Assembly: GCA_045114455.1 (NCBI GenBank) | Contig: JBGUKN010000059.1 | Location: 1 to 28,831 of the forward strand | Origin: UBA1732 sp045114455 | GTDB lineage: Bacteria > Verrucomicrobiota > Lentisphaeria > Victivallales > UBA1829 | DNA length: 28,831 bases | Direction: 5' to 3' | Notes under the pieces: generated by a model | Databases searched by the model: none | Seen by the model: the letters and a program-made list of their open reading frames with translations, nothing else | Told to the model about the DNA's origin: nothing | Translations under genes and position numbers: made by a program | In this document: positions 22,245 to 28,831 of the stretch, piece after piece | Numbering within the stretch: the stretch's first letter is position 1 | Layout: each line of letters opens with the position of its first letter

Positions 22245-25200
22245 TCAGCGGTCGAGCAGGAACTTCACATCGTCGATGCTCAGGGAGGACAGCGCCTCCG
22301 TCGACTCCTCCACCAGGTCGTTGAACAGCGCGCGCTTGCGTTCATGGAGCGCGAGGATGCGTTCCTCGATGGAGCCGCGGACGACCAGACGGATGATGTT
22401 CACGCTGTGCGTCTGCCCGATCCGGTGCGTCCGGTCGGCCGCCTGGTCCTCGACGGCGGGATTCCACCACGGATCGAAGAGGATGACGGTGTCGGCGGAT
22501 GTGAGGTTGATGCCGACGCCGCCAGCTTTCAGGCTGAGGAGGAAGACGCGCAATTCCGGGTCGGAATTGAAGCGGTCGATGCGTTCCGCGCGGTCATGCG
22601 TGGAGCCGTCGAGATATTCGAACTCGACCTGCTGTGCGGCCAGGCGTTCGCGGATGATGGAAAGCATGGATGTGAATTGGCTGAAAATAAGGACCTTGTG
22701 TCCTGAATCGAGCGTTTCCAGCAGAAGTTCGTTGAGCAGTTCCAGTTTCGCGGAGGATATTCCGGCGCCTTCTCCGTCGGGAAGAAGACCGGGCGCACAG
22801 CAGACCTGCCGCATCCGCATGATGGAGGCAAGCAGATGGATGTGCGTGACGGAACGGTCGCCGGACTCAAGCTCGCTGAACTGCTCGTTCGCGCGCTTTT
22901 CGAGCGTCTGGTACAGTTTCCGCTGCGGGGACTCCATTTCGCAGTAAAGAAGCTGCTCCTGTTTGGGGGGAAGTTCGAGGCAGACATCCGACTTGCGGCG
23001 GCGGAGCATGAACGGGGCGATGCGGCGCACGAATTCGCGTTTCAGTTCCGCGCTGGCGGCGATCTCCGAGTATTTGTCCCGGAACGAATTGAGCGAGCCG
23101 AGGAGGCCGGGATGGAGAAAATCGAACATGCTCCAGAGGTCTTCGGCGGAATTCTCAAGCGGCGTGCCGGTCAGGATGATCTTCGCGGCGGCGGGAATGG
23201 ACTTGCAGGTGCGGGCATTGAGGCTGAGCGGATTCTTGATATGCTGCGCCTCGTCCAGGATCAGCGAGGCCCATCTGATGCCGCAGATATGCTCGATGTC
23301 GCGACGGACGAGCGCGTACGAGGTGATGACGATCTCGCGCGTGGCAGCCTTCTTCCACAGGGAACCGCGGTTGGGGCCGTTCACGACAAGCGTGCGGAAG
23401 CGGGGCAGGAAACGCCTGATCTCGGCTTCCCAGTTCCCGACCAGCGTTGTGGGGCAAACGACCAGGGCGGGAAGGCGTTTCTGCGGAGAAACGGCGAGGA
23501 ACGCGAGGACCTGCACGGTCTTGCCGAGGCCCATTTCGTCCGCCAGGATGAGGTTGCATCCGCGGTTGGACATGCCGTCGAGCCAGGTCACGCCGGTCTT
23601 CTGGTATTCGCGGAGCTGGCCGCAGAAGACCGCCGGATCGAGTTCCGTGCGTTCCGGCGAACTCAGGACGCTGTCGTAGTCCAGTTTCAGGCGCAGGAAA
23701 TCGACCGGCACGGCGCCGGGCAGTTCCGACGCCGCATCCGCCCAGTAATACGCCGCCTGACGCGGGATCCGTATGATCTCGGCGTCGGGATCGTCGTCCG
23801 CGCCGGGCAGATACGTGACGACCGCCTGAAGGGATGCGGCCAGACGCCGCAGGGCGTCGGGAATCCGGACGAATTGCCTGCCGAGGACGGCCGGAGGCAG
23901 ATACTTTTCCCCTTTGACCGCGGCCAGGGACAGGTCGTTCCAGCGGACGGTCCCGCCGCCCGCGGTCAGGCGGATGCCGAGTTCGAACCAGTCCGGCCCG
24001 GAACCGCGAAGCGTGGTCCGGAGAGACAGGCAGGAATTTCCGGCCGCAAAGGAAGCAAGTTCAGAATTGAGGAGGAAATCGCGACCTTCGCGTTCCCAGC
24101 GGGGGATCACTTCCTCGATGAACATGCCAACCGCTTCCCGGTCGTTCAGCCGGTACACGATGGACGGACCGGACACGGAACGTTTCGTGCGGTGCGAGAA
24201 ACCGAAATGGATCAGCTCCTCGTGGCGGAGCGCCTCCTCCTGCGTATTGCGGAGCCAGAACATGGCGGCGTTGGCGGCGGGTCCGTTCGCGCCGAACCGC
24301 GTCGCGTCGGAGGTGCACAGCTGATTGCCGTAGTTGAACATCATGCTGAGCTCCAGCGTGCCGTCATCCAGGAAACGGCCTTCGTAGACCGTGCGGAACT
24401 TCCGTTCGCGCACCTTCACGCCCGTGGACGGGATGATGCGGATCGGCAGGTCCTTCGCCGCCAGCAGGATCTTCGCCGCCTCGTCGTCGCACGGCTGGAT
24501 CGTCGTGCGGAGGAAATTGCGGATCCATGCCACGTCGTTGCGGGCCGGCAGCCACCAGTATTCGCCCAGCATGCCGACCCAGCACCCGCTGCGTCCCGCG
24601 ATGACCTTCACGTCCTTCAGCGGCAGGGGCGCGCCCTTGACCAGGACGGCGGACCTCAGCAGACAGCCGGTGCGGAGCTTTTCGAGCAGAAGCACGGGCG
24701 CGGCCTGTTCAGAATGCACGATGATCCTCTGCCCTTTATGGACGAAATGCGTGAATCCGGGCAGACAATGGAAAAACTCGGTGCATTGTTCCGCCGTGAG
24801 CGACAGCGTCTGATGCTCCAGCTGCTCGGCGTTGATGGCGAGGAACCGGATGATCTGGCGGTCCTGCTGCGAAAAGGCGTCAAGACGGAGCGAGGCGGTC
24901 GACTTGTCGAAATGGAGCTGCCGCAGGTTCGTCTGGTTGCCGGCATAGACGCGGGTCCCGTTGACCAGGTTCACATGGAGATGCACATTCTCCCACTTGC
25001 TCGGGGCATGCGGGATCTCGTTTCCGGTCTCGATCTCGACGCGGGCGGGGTGCTCCCCCAGAAGGTCGGTCAGGAGTTCGGGGATCCCGACGAACCGCAG
25101 TCCGGCGAACTGCGCGGGCAGGTCCGGCAACCGGGGTTCCTCGTGTTTTTTGATCGTATATTTGGCGTGGTACAGCGCCGCCGCCATCGAATGGGGACAG

Positions 25201-25433
25201 AATCCGGGGAACTTGCCGCGGCAGGTGCATGTGCCGGAAAACGGGCCGTTCGGGAAACCGCGGATCTCGGCGTGCGACACCATGCCGTTCGCATCGCGGC
25301 AGACGGCGCGCAGGACCCCGCGTTCGATCTCATGGCAGCAGAGCAGACCGCCGCCGTGCAGGATCTGCTTGGCCTTCTTGAACACGTCCTTGGAACTCGC
25401 CGCGATCAGCCGCGCCTCGAAACTTTCACCCAT
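22245..25433 (-). CDS. SWIM zinc-finger SNF2-family helicase
   Basis: A 1062-residue protein. A SWIM zinc finger lies near the N-terminus, with C69, C71, C79 and H81 in CxCx7CxH. A long middle region (about 120-600) of mixed strands follows, as in bacterial SWIM/SNF2 proteins. The SNF2 ATPase comes next: ILADEMGLGKT (Walker A, about 628-640), PTTLVGNWEAEI, LILDEAQHIKNP (DEAQ box, near 728), ILTGTPLENSAEDLW. The C-terminal helicase lobe has LIFSQFTSML, SLKAGGVGINLTSAD and DQAADRTHRIGQ. Such proteins use ATP to move on DNA or remodel nucleoprotein complexes; the specific role is unknown. AGGAAAG precedes the ATG. It is a single gene; no nuclease, methylase or other defence gene is next to it. 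Confidence 0.9.
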   Translation of the reverse strand: MGESFEARLIAASSKDVFKKAKQILHGGGLLCCHEIERGVLRAVCRDANGMVSHAEIRGFPNGPFSGTCTCRGKFPGFCPHSMAAALYHAKYTIKKHEEPRLPDLPAQFAGLRFVGIPELLTDLLGEHPARVEIETGNEIPHAPSKWENVHLHVNLVNGTRVYAGNQTNLRQLHFDKSTASLRLDAFSQQDRQIIRFLAINAEQLEHQTLSLTAEQCTEFFHCLPGFTHFVHKGQRIIVHSEQAAPVLLLEKLRTGCLLRSAVLVKGAPLPLKDVKVIAGRSGCWVGMLGEYWWLPARNDVAWIRNFLRTTIQPCDDEAAKILLAAKDLPIRIIPSTGVKVRERKFRTVYEGRFLDDGTLELSMMFNYGNQLCTSDATRFGANGPAANAAMFWLRNTQEEALRHEELIHFGFSHRTKRSVSGPSIVYRLNDREAVGMFIEEVIPRWEREGRDFLLNSELASFAAGNSCLSLRTTLRGSGPDWFELGIRLTAGGGTVRWNDLSLAAVKGEKYLPPAVLGRQFVRIPDALRRLAASLQAVVTYLPGADDDPDAEIIRIPRQAAYYWADAASELPGAVPVDFLRLKLDYDSVLSSPERTELDPAVFCGQLREYQKTGVTWLDGMSNRGCNLILADEMGLGKTVQVLAFLAVSPQKRLPALVVCPTTLVGNWEAEIRRFLPRFRTLVVNGPNRGSLWKKAATREIVITSYALVRRDIEHICGIRWASLILDEAQHIKNPLSLNARTCKSIPAAAKIILTGTPLENSAEDLWSMFDFLHPGLLGSLNSFRDKYSEIAASAELKREFVRRIAPFMLRRRKSDVCLELPPKQEQLLYCEMESPQRKLYQTLEKRANEQFSELESGDRSVTHIHLLASIMRMRQVCCAPGLLPDGEGAGISSAKLELLNELLLETLDSGHKVLIFSQFTSMLSIIRERLAAQQVEFEYLDGSTHDRAERIDRFNSDPELRVFLLSLKAGGVGINLTSADTVILFDPWWNPAVEDQAADRTHRIGQTHSVNIIRLVVRGSIEERILALHERKRALFNDLVEESTEALSSLSIDDVKFLLDR

Positions 25434-25471
25434 TTGAGTCTTTCCTGTTTTTTTTATGAAAAAGAACAGAT

Positions 25472-25500
25472 AATATACCCTCTGACGCGGAAAAAAGCAA
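25472..25500 (-). promoter_or_regulatory. Promoter of the SNF2 helicase gene
   Basis: On the minus strand, TTGCTT (25500-25495), a 17-bp spacer and TATATT (25477-25472), 39 bp before the ATG. Confidence 0.6.
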
Positions 25501-25612
25501 TGACAAAACCGATTCTTTTTCGGGAAAACGCCCCAAAGAAGGAAAAAAAGGCCGGAACCGGACGCATTCCGCGGGCTTGCAGCAGACGATTTCGCATATC
25601 AGTCCGCACCGT

Positions 25613-25648
25613 CGAAACGATGTTTTTTAGCAAAAAAAAACGGTTTCG
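25613..25648. other. AT-rich hairpin in an intergenic stretch
   Basis: CGAAAC (25613-25618) and GTTTCG (25643-25648) flank T6 and A9 runs, giving a long potential hairpin. It lies between the divergent helicase and tRNA-Cys promoters in a stretch (25501-25651) where I see no gene. Its role is unclear. Confidence 0.3.
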
Positions 25649-25651
25649 TAC

Positions 25652-25680
25652 TTGCATTTTTTTGAAAGAGGGGGTATAGT
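25652..25680 (+). promoter_or_regulatory. Promoter of the tRNA-Cys gene
   Basis: TTGCAT (25652-25657), a 17-bp spacer and TATAGT (25675-25680), 19 bp before the tRNA. Confidence 0.7.
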
Positions 25681-25699
25681 AAAAGCATTGTTCAACACT

Positions 25700-25775
25700 G
25701 GCGTGATGGTCGAGCGGCTAAGGCAACGGTTTGCAAAACCGGTTCTGGTGGGTTCAACTCCCACTCACGCCTCCA
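25700..25775 (+). tRNA. tRNA-Cys(GCA)
   Basis: Acceptor GGCGTGA/TCACGCC, discriminator T and encoded CCA. Anticodon loop TTGCAAA (25731-25737) gives GCA, reading TGC and TGT. The top anticodon-stem pair would be A-G, a mismatch, while the other four pairs are good. T-arm GTGGGTTCAACTCCCAC. Confidence 0.93.
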
Positions 25776-25790
25776 ATTCGCCCCCTCCTT

Positions 25791-25834
25791 GAGGCGGCAG
25801 GGCTTCCCCCTCATTACCCTGCCGCCTCTTTTTT
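25791..25834 (+). terminator. Intrinsic terminator of tRNA-Cys
   Basis: GAGGCGGCAGGG (25791-25802) and CCCTGCCGCCTC (25817-25828) form a perfect 12-bp stem, followed by six T. Confidence 0.95.
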
Positions 25835-25891
25835 GTCTCCGCAAAACATGCTGCCGGACAAGCGTTTTCCCGGAAAAACGACAAACGAATC

Positions 25892-25919
25892 TTGATTTCG
25901 GACGAAAATGTGGTATAGT
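25892..25919 (+). promoter_or_regulatory. Promoter of rex
   Basis: TTGATT (25892-25897), a 16-bp spacer and TATAGT (25914-25919), 33 bp before the ATG. No obvious Rex-type palindrome (TTGTGAA or TTGTTAA with its inverse) overlaps it. Confidence 0.65.
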
Positions 25920-25952
25920 TAGGGGATAAAAAAAACATGAACGGAGCCAGAC

Positions 25953-26606
25953 ATGGGAAAACACAAAGTCCTGAACACACCCGCCATCCGGCGCATCCCG
26001 ACCTATCTGCACAAGCTTATGCTCATGCACGCGGCCGGAGAAGGGTTCGTCTCGACGTCCAAGCTGGCGGACTACATGGGGCTTGACCCGATCATCGTCA
26101 GAAAAGATTTCGAACTGACGGGGATCCAGGGGACGCCCGGCGTCGGGTTCAAGACGGCGGAGCTGATCGCCGCCCTGCGGCGGTTCCTCGGCTGGGACGC
26201 ACACACCACGGCCTGCCTCGTCGGCGCAGGTTCGCTCGGCAGCGCCCTGCTCGGCTACGAGGAATTCGCGGAATACGGCCTGCGGTTCACGTTCGTGTTC
26301 GACGCCGACTCCCGCAAGCACGGGATGCTAATCCACGCACACGAGGTGCTGGACGTGCGGAAGATGCGCGAATACCTGACGCCCGCGCCGCCGGACATCG
26401 GCATCATCTGCGTGCCGTCGTCCACCGCCCAGATGGTCGCCGACGAACTCGTGCAGTGCGGCGTGAAGGCAATCTGGAATTTCGCGAACGTGTGCCTGCA
26501 GCTCCCGCACGACGTGATCGTGCAGAGGGAAGTCATCGCGGGCGGTTTCGCCCTGCTCTCCATGAAACGCCGCAGCCACGGCGCGGAAACCGGACAGGAC
26601 GACTGA
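25953..26606 (+). CDS. rex: Redox-sensing transcriptional repressor Rex
   Basis: A 217-residue protein with both Rex domains. The N-terminal winged helix has AIRRIPTYLHKL, VSTSKLADYMGLDPIIVRKDFELTG and GTPGVGFKTAEL. The Rossmann domain has CLVGAGSLGSALLGY (NADH-binding Gly-rich loop), FVFDADSRKHG, CVPSSTAQMVADELVQCGVKAIWNFANVCLQLP. Rex binds DNA when the NAD+/NADH ratio is high and lets go when NADH builds up, so it controls fermentation and respiration genes; its presence fits a fermenting or facultative lifestyle. The ATG has CGGAG upstream; an alternative in-frame start is not needed. It is a lone gene with its own promoter, convergent with the following operon. Confidence 0.92.
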   Translation: MGKHKVLNTPAIRRIPTYLHKLMLMHAAGEGFVSTSKLADYMGLDPIIVRKDFELTGIQGTPGVGFKTAELIAALRRFLGWDAHTTACLVGAGSLGSALLGYEEFAEYGLRFTFVFDADSRKHGMLIHAHEVLDVRKMREYLTPAPPDIGIICVPSSTAQMVADELVQCGVKAIWNFANVCLQLPHDVIVQREVIAGGFALLSMKRRSHGAETGQDD

Positions 26607-26657
26607 CCCCCCCATCGGACCGCCCCCGCGGCGGATTCGCCAAACTTTTTTCCCCGC

Positions 26658-27656
26658 TCAGAACAGGTCGAGGAACCAGTTCTTTTTCTTCGTCTTCATC
26701 AGGGATTTGCGGATCATGGCGACATCGCTCTGGTCGGTCGTCACGCAATCCATCACGGAACCGGAAAAACCGGGCACGCCTTCCGGGATCGCACGGTTCA
26801 CGACCTCCGTGGCGGACCGTTCGATCCTGAGCGGAGCGTCGCCGCCGCCGTCGGGAAAAGTGAAAAAGACTTCAAGTTTGAAATCGTATCCGGGAATGTT
26901 GGCGGATTCGGCGAGGAAATAGACTCTCTGAGCAGGAATGACGCCGTCTTCCTTCAATGCGCCGCTGTAGCTCGCGGTCGCGGAGACCTTGTCTTCGGAA
27001 AGATCCAGGCCGTTGGCCTTGATCGCCTCCAGCATCGGCCTGGCGGTGGCGGTCCATTTGCCGCCCGGCCTGACCTTGCGCGTCTTCCCCAGATACTCCT
27101 CCGGCCGGTCCAGCGGCGCCGCGAACATGGACGCGATCAGACGGCGCGCGCCGGGCAGCATCGCGCGGATTTCCTCTTTGGACTTCGCGCCGGAAGCTTC
27201 GCCGGAACCGCCGCCCAGTACGGACTCAGCCGCGTTTTCTTCTCTGCCGAGGGGGATGTCCCGCAGATTCACGCCGGAGGAACGGACGATGGCCGTCATG
27301 CCGGCAAGCGGCGCGTAGTCGGTCTTCACGCCGTCGACGATCTGCGAAAGCATCTCGACTTTGAACTGGATCACGAGCGGGTCGAGCGACTGGTAGACAA
27401 GCTCCCCGACCGCGTGGACCTCGTGCGTTTCGCGGCGGCGCGGCGGGTTGCTGATCCCGACGAGCTTCATCCGGTAAGTCCGCACCTGTCTGCTGTTCAC
27501 CGCGATCACATACGGCTCGCCGACCTTGGGACGCCCGTCGAAATGCAGTTCGACCTCCCCGGCATCCTTTGCCTCAAGATGTCCCGGAAGCAGAAACACA
27601 TCCGCCGTCAGGAATACGGCGCAGAAAAACAGGATGGCGGCGCGCAGTCTCATCAT
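26658..27656 (-). CDS. Secreted protein of unknown function
   Basis: A 332-residue protein with a signal peptide (MMRLRAAILFFCAVFLTADVFLLPG, likely cut near residue 29). The mature part is rich in strands and opens with GEVELHFDGRPKVGEPYVIAVNSRQVRTYRMKLVG. A flexible Gly/Ser/Ala stretch (about 150-165) separates it from a second half with a KTRKVRPGGKW motif and IERSATEVVNRAIPEG near the end. I recognise no enzyme domain; it may be an envelope or DUF-type beta protein. The ATG overlaps the rdgB stop (ATGA), so translation is probably coupled. It is the last gene of a minus-strand operon with a GT4 transferase and rdgB. The basic C-terminus (MKTKKKNWFLDLF) is unusual for an exported protein. 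Confidence 0.7.
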   Translation of the reverse strand: MMRLRAAILFFCAVFLTADVFLLPGHLEAKDAGEVELHFDGRPKVGEPYVIAVNSRQVRTYRMKLVGISNPPRRRETHEVHAVGELVYQSLDPLVIQFKVEMLSQIVDGVKTDYAPLAGMTAIVRSSGVNLRDIPLGREENAAESVLGGGSGEASGAKSKEEIRAMLPGARRLIASMFAAPLDRPEEYLGKTRKVRPGGKWTATARPMLEAIKANGLDLSEDKVSATASYSGALKEDGVIPAQRVYFLAESANIPGYDFKLEVFFTFPDGGGDAPLRIERSATEVVNRAIPEGVPGFSGSVMDCVTTDQSDVAMIRKSLMKTKKKNWFLDLF

Positions 27657-28279
27657 ACGAACTCGAAATCGTCCATGGTCTGAAGTTCACGGTGAACAAA
27701 CTCGGCCGCCATGGCGAACGCCCGGGCGCGGTGGCTGAGCTTGCTCTTTACCTCTTCGCCGAGTTCGCCGAATGTCTTGTCATATCCGTCCGGGATGAAG
27801 ATCGGATCGTAGCCGAACCCCTGCGTGCCGCGCGGCTCGGGGGCGATGCGGCCGGTCACTTCGCCGCGGAACGTTTCCACGATGTCGCCGCGGTACGCCA
27901 GCGCGATCACGCAGACGAACCGCGCCCGGCGGTCGTCGAATTTCTTCAGCTCGTTCAGGAGTTTCGCCATCTTTTCCGCAAAGGAAGCATTTTCCCCGCC
28001 GTAGCGGGCGGAATAGATTCCCGGGGCGCCGCCCAGCGCCGCCACTTCCAGCCCGGAATCGTCCGCGAAGGCCGCCATGTCGGCGTAGCGGGCCGCCTGA
28101 CCGGCCTTGATGCGGGCATTTTCCTCAAAGGATTTGCCGTTTTCGATGATTTCGGGGAACCCCTTGATCGTGTCGGGGGAGATGATGCAGACGCGTCCGG
28201 AATCGGCCGAAGCGTCGAGCATGGCCTGGAATTCCTGGATCTTATGTTTGTTTGTGGTGGCGGCGAGAATCTGAAGCAT
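27653..28279 (-). CDS. rdgB: dITP/XTP pyrophosphatase
   Basis: A 208-residue protein of the RdgB/HAM1 family, usual size. It removes non-canonical purine nucleotides (dITP, dXTP, ITP, XTP) by hydrolysis to monophosphates, protecting DNA and RNA. Motifs: ATTNKHKIQEFQ (substrate-binding N-terminus), FEENARIKAGQAA, ADDSGLEVAALGGAPGIYSARY (metal site), and QGFGYDPIFIPDGYDKTFGEL with LSHRARA. The start codon follows GGAG about 10 nt upstream. It is preceded by a GT4 gene after 18 bp and overlaps the next gene by 4 bp, so it is the middle of an operon. Confidence 0.95.
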   Translation of the reverse strand: MLQILAATTNKHKIQEFQAMLDASADSGRVCIISPDTIKGFPEIIENGKSFEENARIKAGQAARYADMAAFADDSGLEVAALGGAPGIYSARYGGENASFAEKMAKLLNELKKFDDRRARFVCVIALAYRGDIVETFRGEVTGRIAPEPRGTQGFGYDPIFIPDGYDKTFGELGEEVKSKLSHRARAFAMAAEFVHRELQTMDDFEFV

Positions 28280-28297
28280 GGGAGCGTGTCTCCTGTC

Positions 28298-28831
28298 TTA
28301 ATTGCCTGTCAGCTCATTATAGATTTGTTCGTATTGTTCGACCATGGACGCGACGGAGCACAGCACGAAAGGCTTGGAGCGGCCCGCGTTGACCGCCTCG
28401 GAAAGCGCTTTCGCAAGCCGGATGCCGTCCGGGTCCTTGCTGAAATCGATGCACTGCGCGAAACCGTCCGTGTACTGTTCGCAGAGTTCGGGCAGGGAAT
28501 CCGCGGTGGATGTGACGACCGGAAGTCCGAGCGTCATGGCTTCGGTCAGCGTCAGTCCGTAGCCTTCGTAGCGGGACGGCACGACCATGGCGTCGAATGC
28601 GGCCATCAGGCTCCGGGCGTCCGAACGGTATCCCGGGAGCGCGAAGACGAGGTTCGGATAATTCATCGCGCGGACACGGCGTTCCAGGTCGTCGCGTTCC
28701 GGCCCTTCGCCGATGATGACGATGCCCCAGCGCTCCCCTTCCGGCACACGGTGGGACAGCGCATCCATGCGGTCGAACAGCAGGTCGTACCCCTTCTGGC
28801 GGTCGAGCCGTCCCACGGATCCGATCACTTT
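28298..28831 (-). CDS. GT4-family glycosyltransferase (partial, C-terminal part)
   Basis: The last 177 residues of a GT-B transferase whose N-terminus lies past the right edge; the frame is open to the border (...KVIGSVGRLDRQKG). Motifs: GSVGRLDRQKGYDLLF (start of the nucleotide-sugar binding domain), VIIGEGPERDDLER, the VFALPGYRSD stretch, MVVPSRYEGYGLTLTEAMTLGLPVV (the E-x7-E donor-binding motif), and STADSLPEL. Such enzymes transfer a sugar from a nucleotide donor in the cytoplasm, usually in polysaccharide or lipid-linked glycan synthesis. It lies 18 bp before rdgB. The acceptor is unknown. Confidence 0.9.
   Translation of the reverse strand, partial: KVIGSVGRLDRQKGYDLLFDRMDALSHRVPEGERWGIVIIGEGPERDDLERRVRAMNYPNLVFALPGYRSDARSLMAAFDAMVVPSRYEGYGLTLTEAMTLGLPVVTSTADSLPELCEQYTDGFAQCIDFSKDPDGIRLAKALSEAVNAGRSKPFVLCSVASMVEQYEQIYNELTGN

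Noticed and set aside
22836..25679. Long plus-strand reading frame opposite the SNF2 helicase
   Set aside because: Shadow of the helicase gene; no domain or ribosome site.

Overview
The window is GC-rich bacterial chromosome with strongly C/G-ending codons. The gene content (type III glutamine synthetase, eukaryote-like UDP-sugar pyrophosphorylase, PurO-type IMP cyclohydrolase, secreted GH31 and GH43 enzymes, a GspC-like protein) suggests a carbohydrate-degrading, Gram-negative-like bacterium of the Planctomycetes-Verrucomicrobia-Chlamydiae group, perhaps Lentisphaerota (Victivallis-like). That placement is inference from gene content; no phylogenetic marker was compared.

Layout. 1-1.8 kb (minus): lysS followed by the start of a PurO-type IMP cyclohydrolase, cut by the window edge. 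1.9-4.5 kb (minus): a GspC-like protein with a long Asn-rich tail, then a multi-pass PMT-like glycosyltransferase. 4.6-6.8 kb (minus): glnN, a type III glutamine synthetase with a clear terminator and a near-consensus sigma-54 promoter. 6.8-7.4 kb: an unusually rich intergenic region. It holds two TTACA-N5-TGTAA-type palindromes 30 bp apart, another palindrome, a second sigma-54 promoter facing the other way, and a foldable stretch of about 170 nt ending in a hairpin plus T-run. This looks like an undescribed sigma-54-driven small RNA divergent from glnN and is the main finding. 7.4-10.3 kb: a secreted GH31 glycosidase with a PA14 domain. 10.5-12.1 kb: a cytidylyltransferase plus an ATP-grasp enzyme. 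12.2-14.2 kb: a secreted GH43 enzyme with a Gly-rich insert. 14.4-15.4 kb: an unknown membrane protein with a structured leader. 15.5-17.8 kb: an overlapping three-gene operon (UAP1-type pyrophosphorylase, an unknown 111-aa protein, YraN). 17.9-20.1 kb: tRNA-Ser, a lipoprotein and an ArnT-like transferase. 20.2-20.4 kb: a tRNA-Gly/tRNA-Tyr operon. 20.6-22.1 kb: xylulokinase. 22.2-25.4 kb (minus): a SWIM/SNF2 helicase. 25.7-26.6 kb: tRNA-Cys and the redox repressor Rex. 26.7-28.8 kb (minus): a glycosyltransferase (cut by the edge), rdgB and a secreted unknown protein.

How the genes fit together. GH31, GH43 and xylulokinase form a plausible but dispersed route for xylose-containing glycans: release of alpha- or beta-linked xylose/arabinose outside the cytoplasm, then phosphorylation of xylulose inside. 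Several envelope-glycan genes (two PMT/ArnT-like transferases, the cytidylyltransferase/ATP-grasp pair, the UDP-sugar pyrophosphorylase, the GT4 transferase) are interleaved. Most transcription units start with a similar promoter, TTG-type -35, 16-17 bp spacer, TATAGT or TATATT, whereas the glnN region uses sigma-54-type elements.
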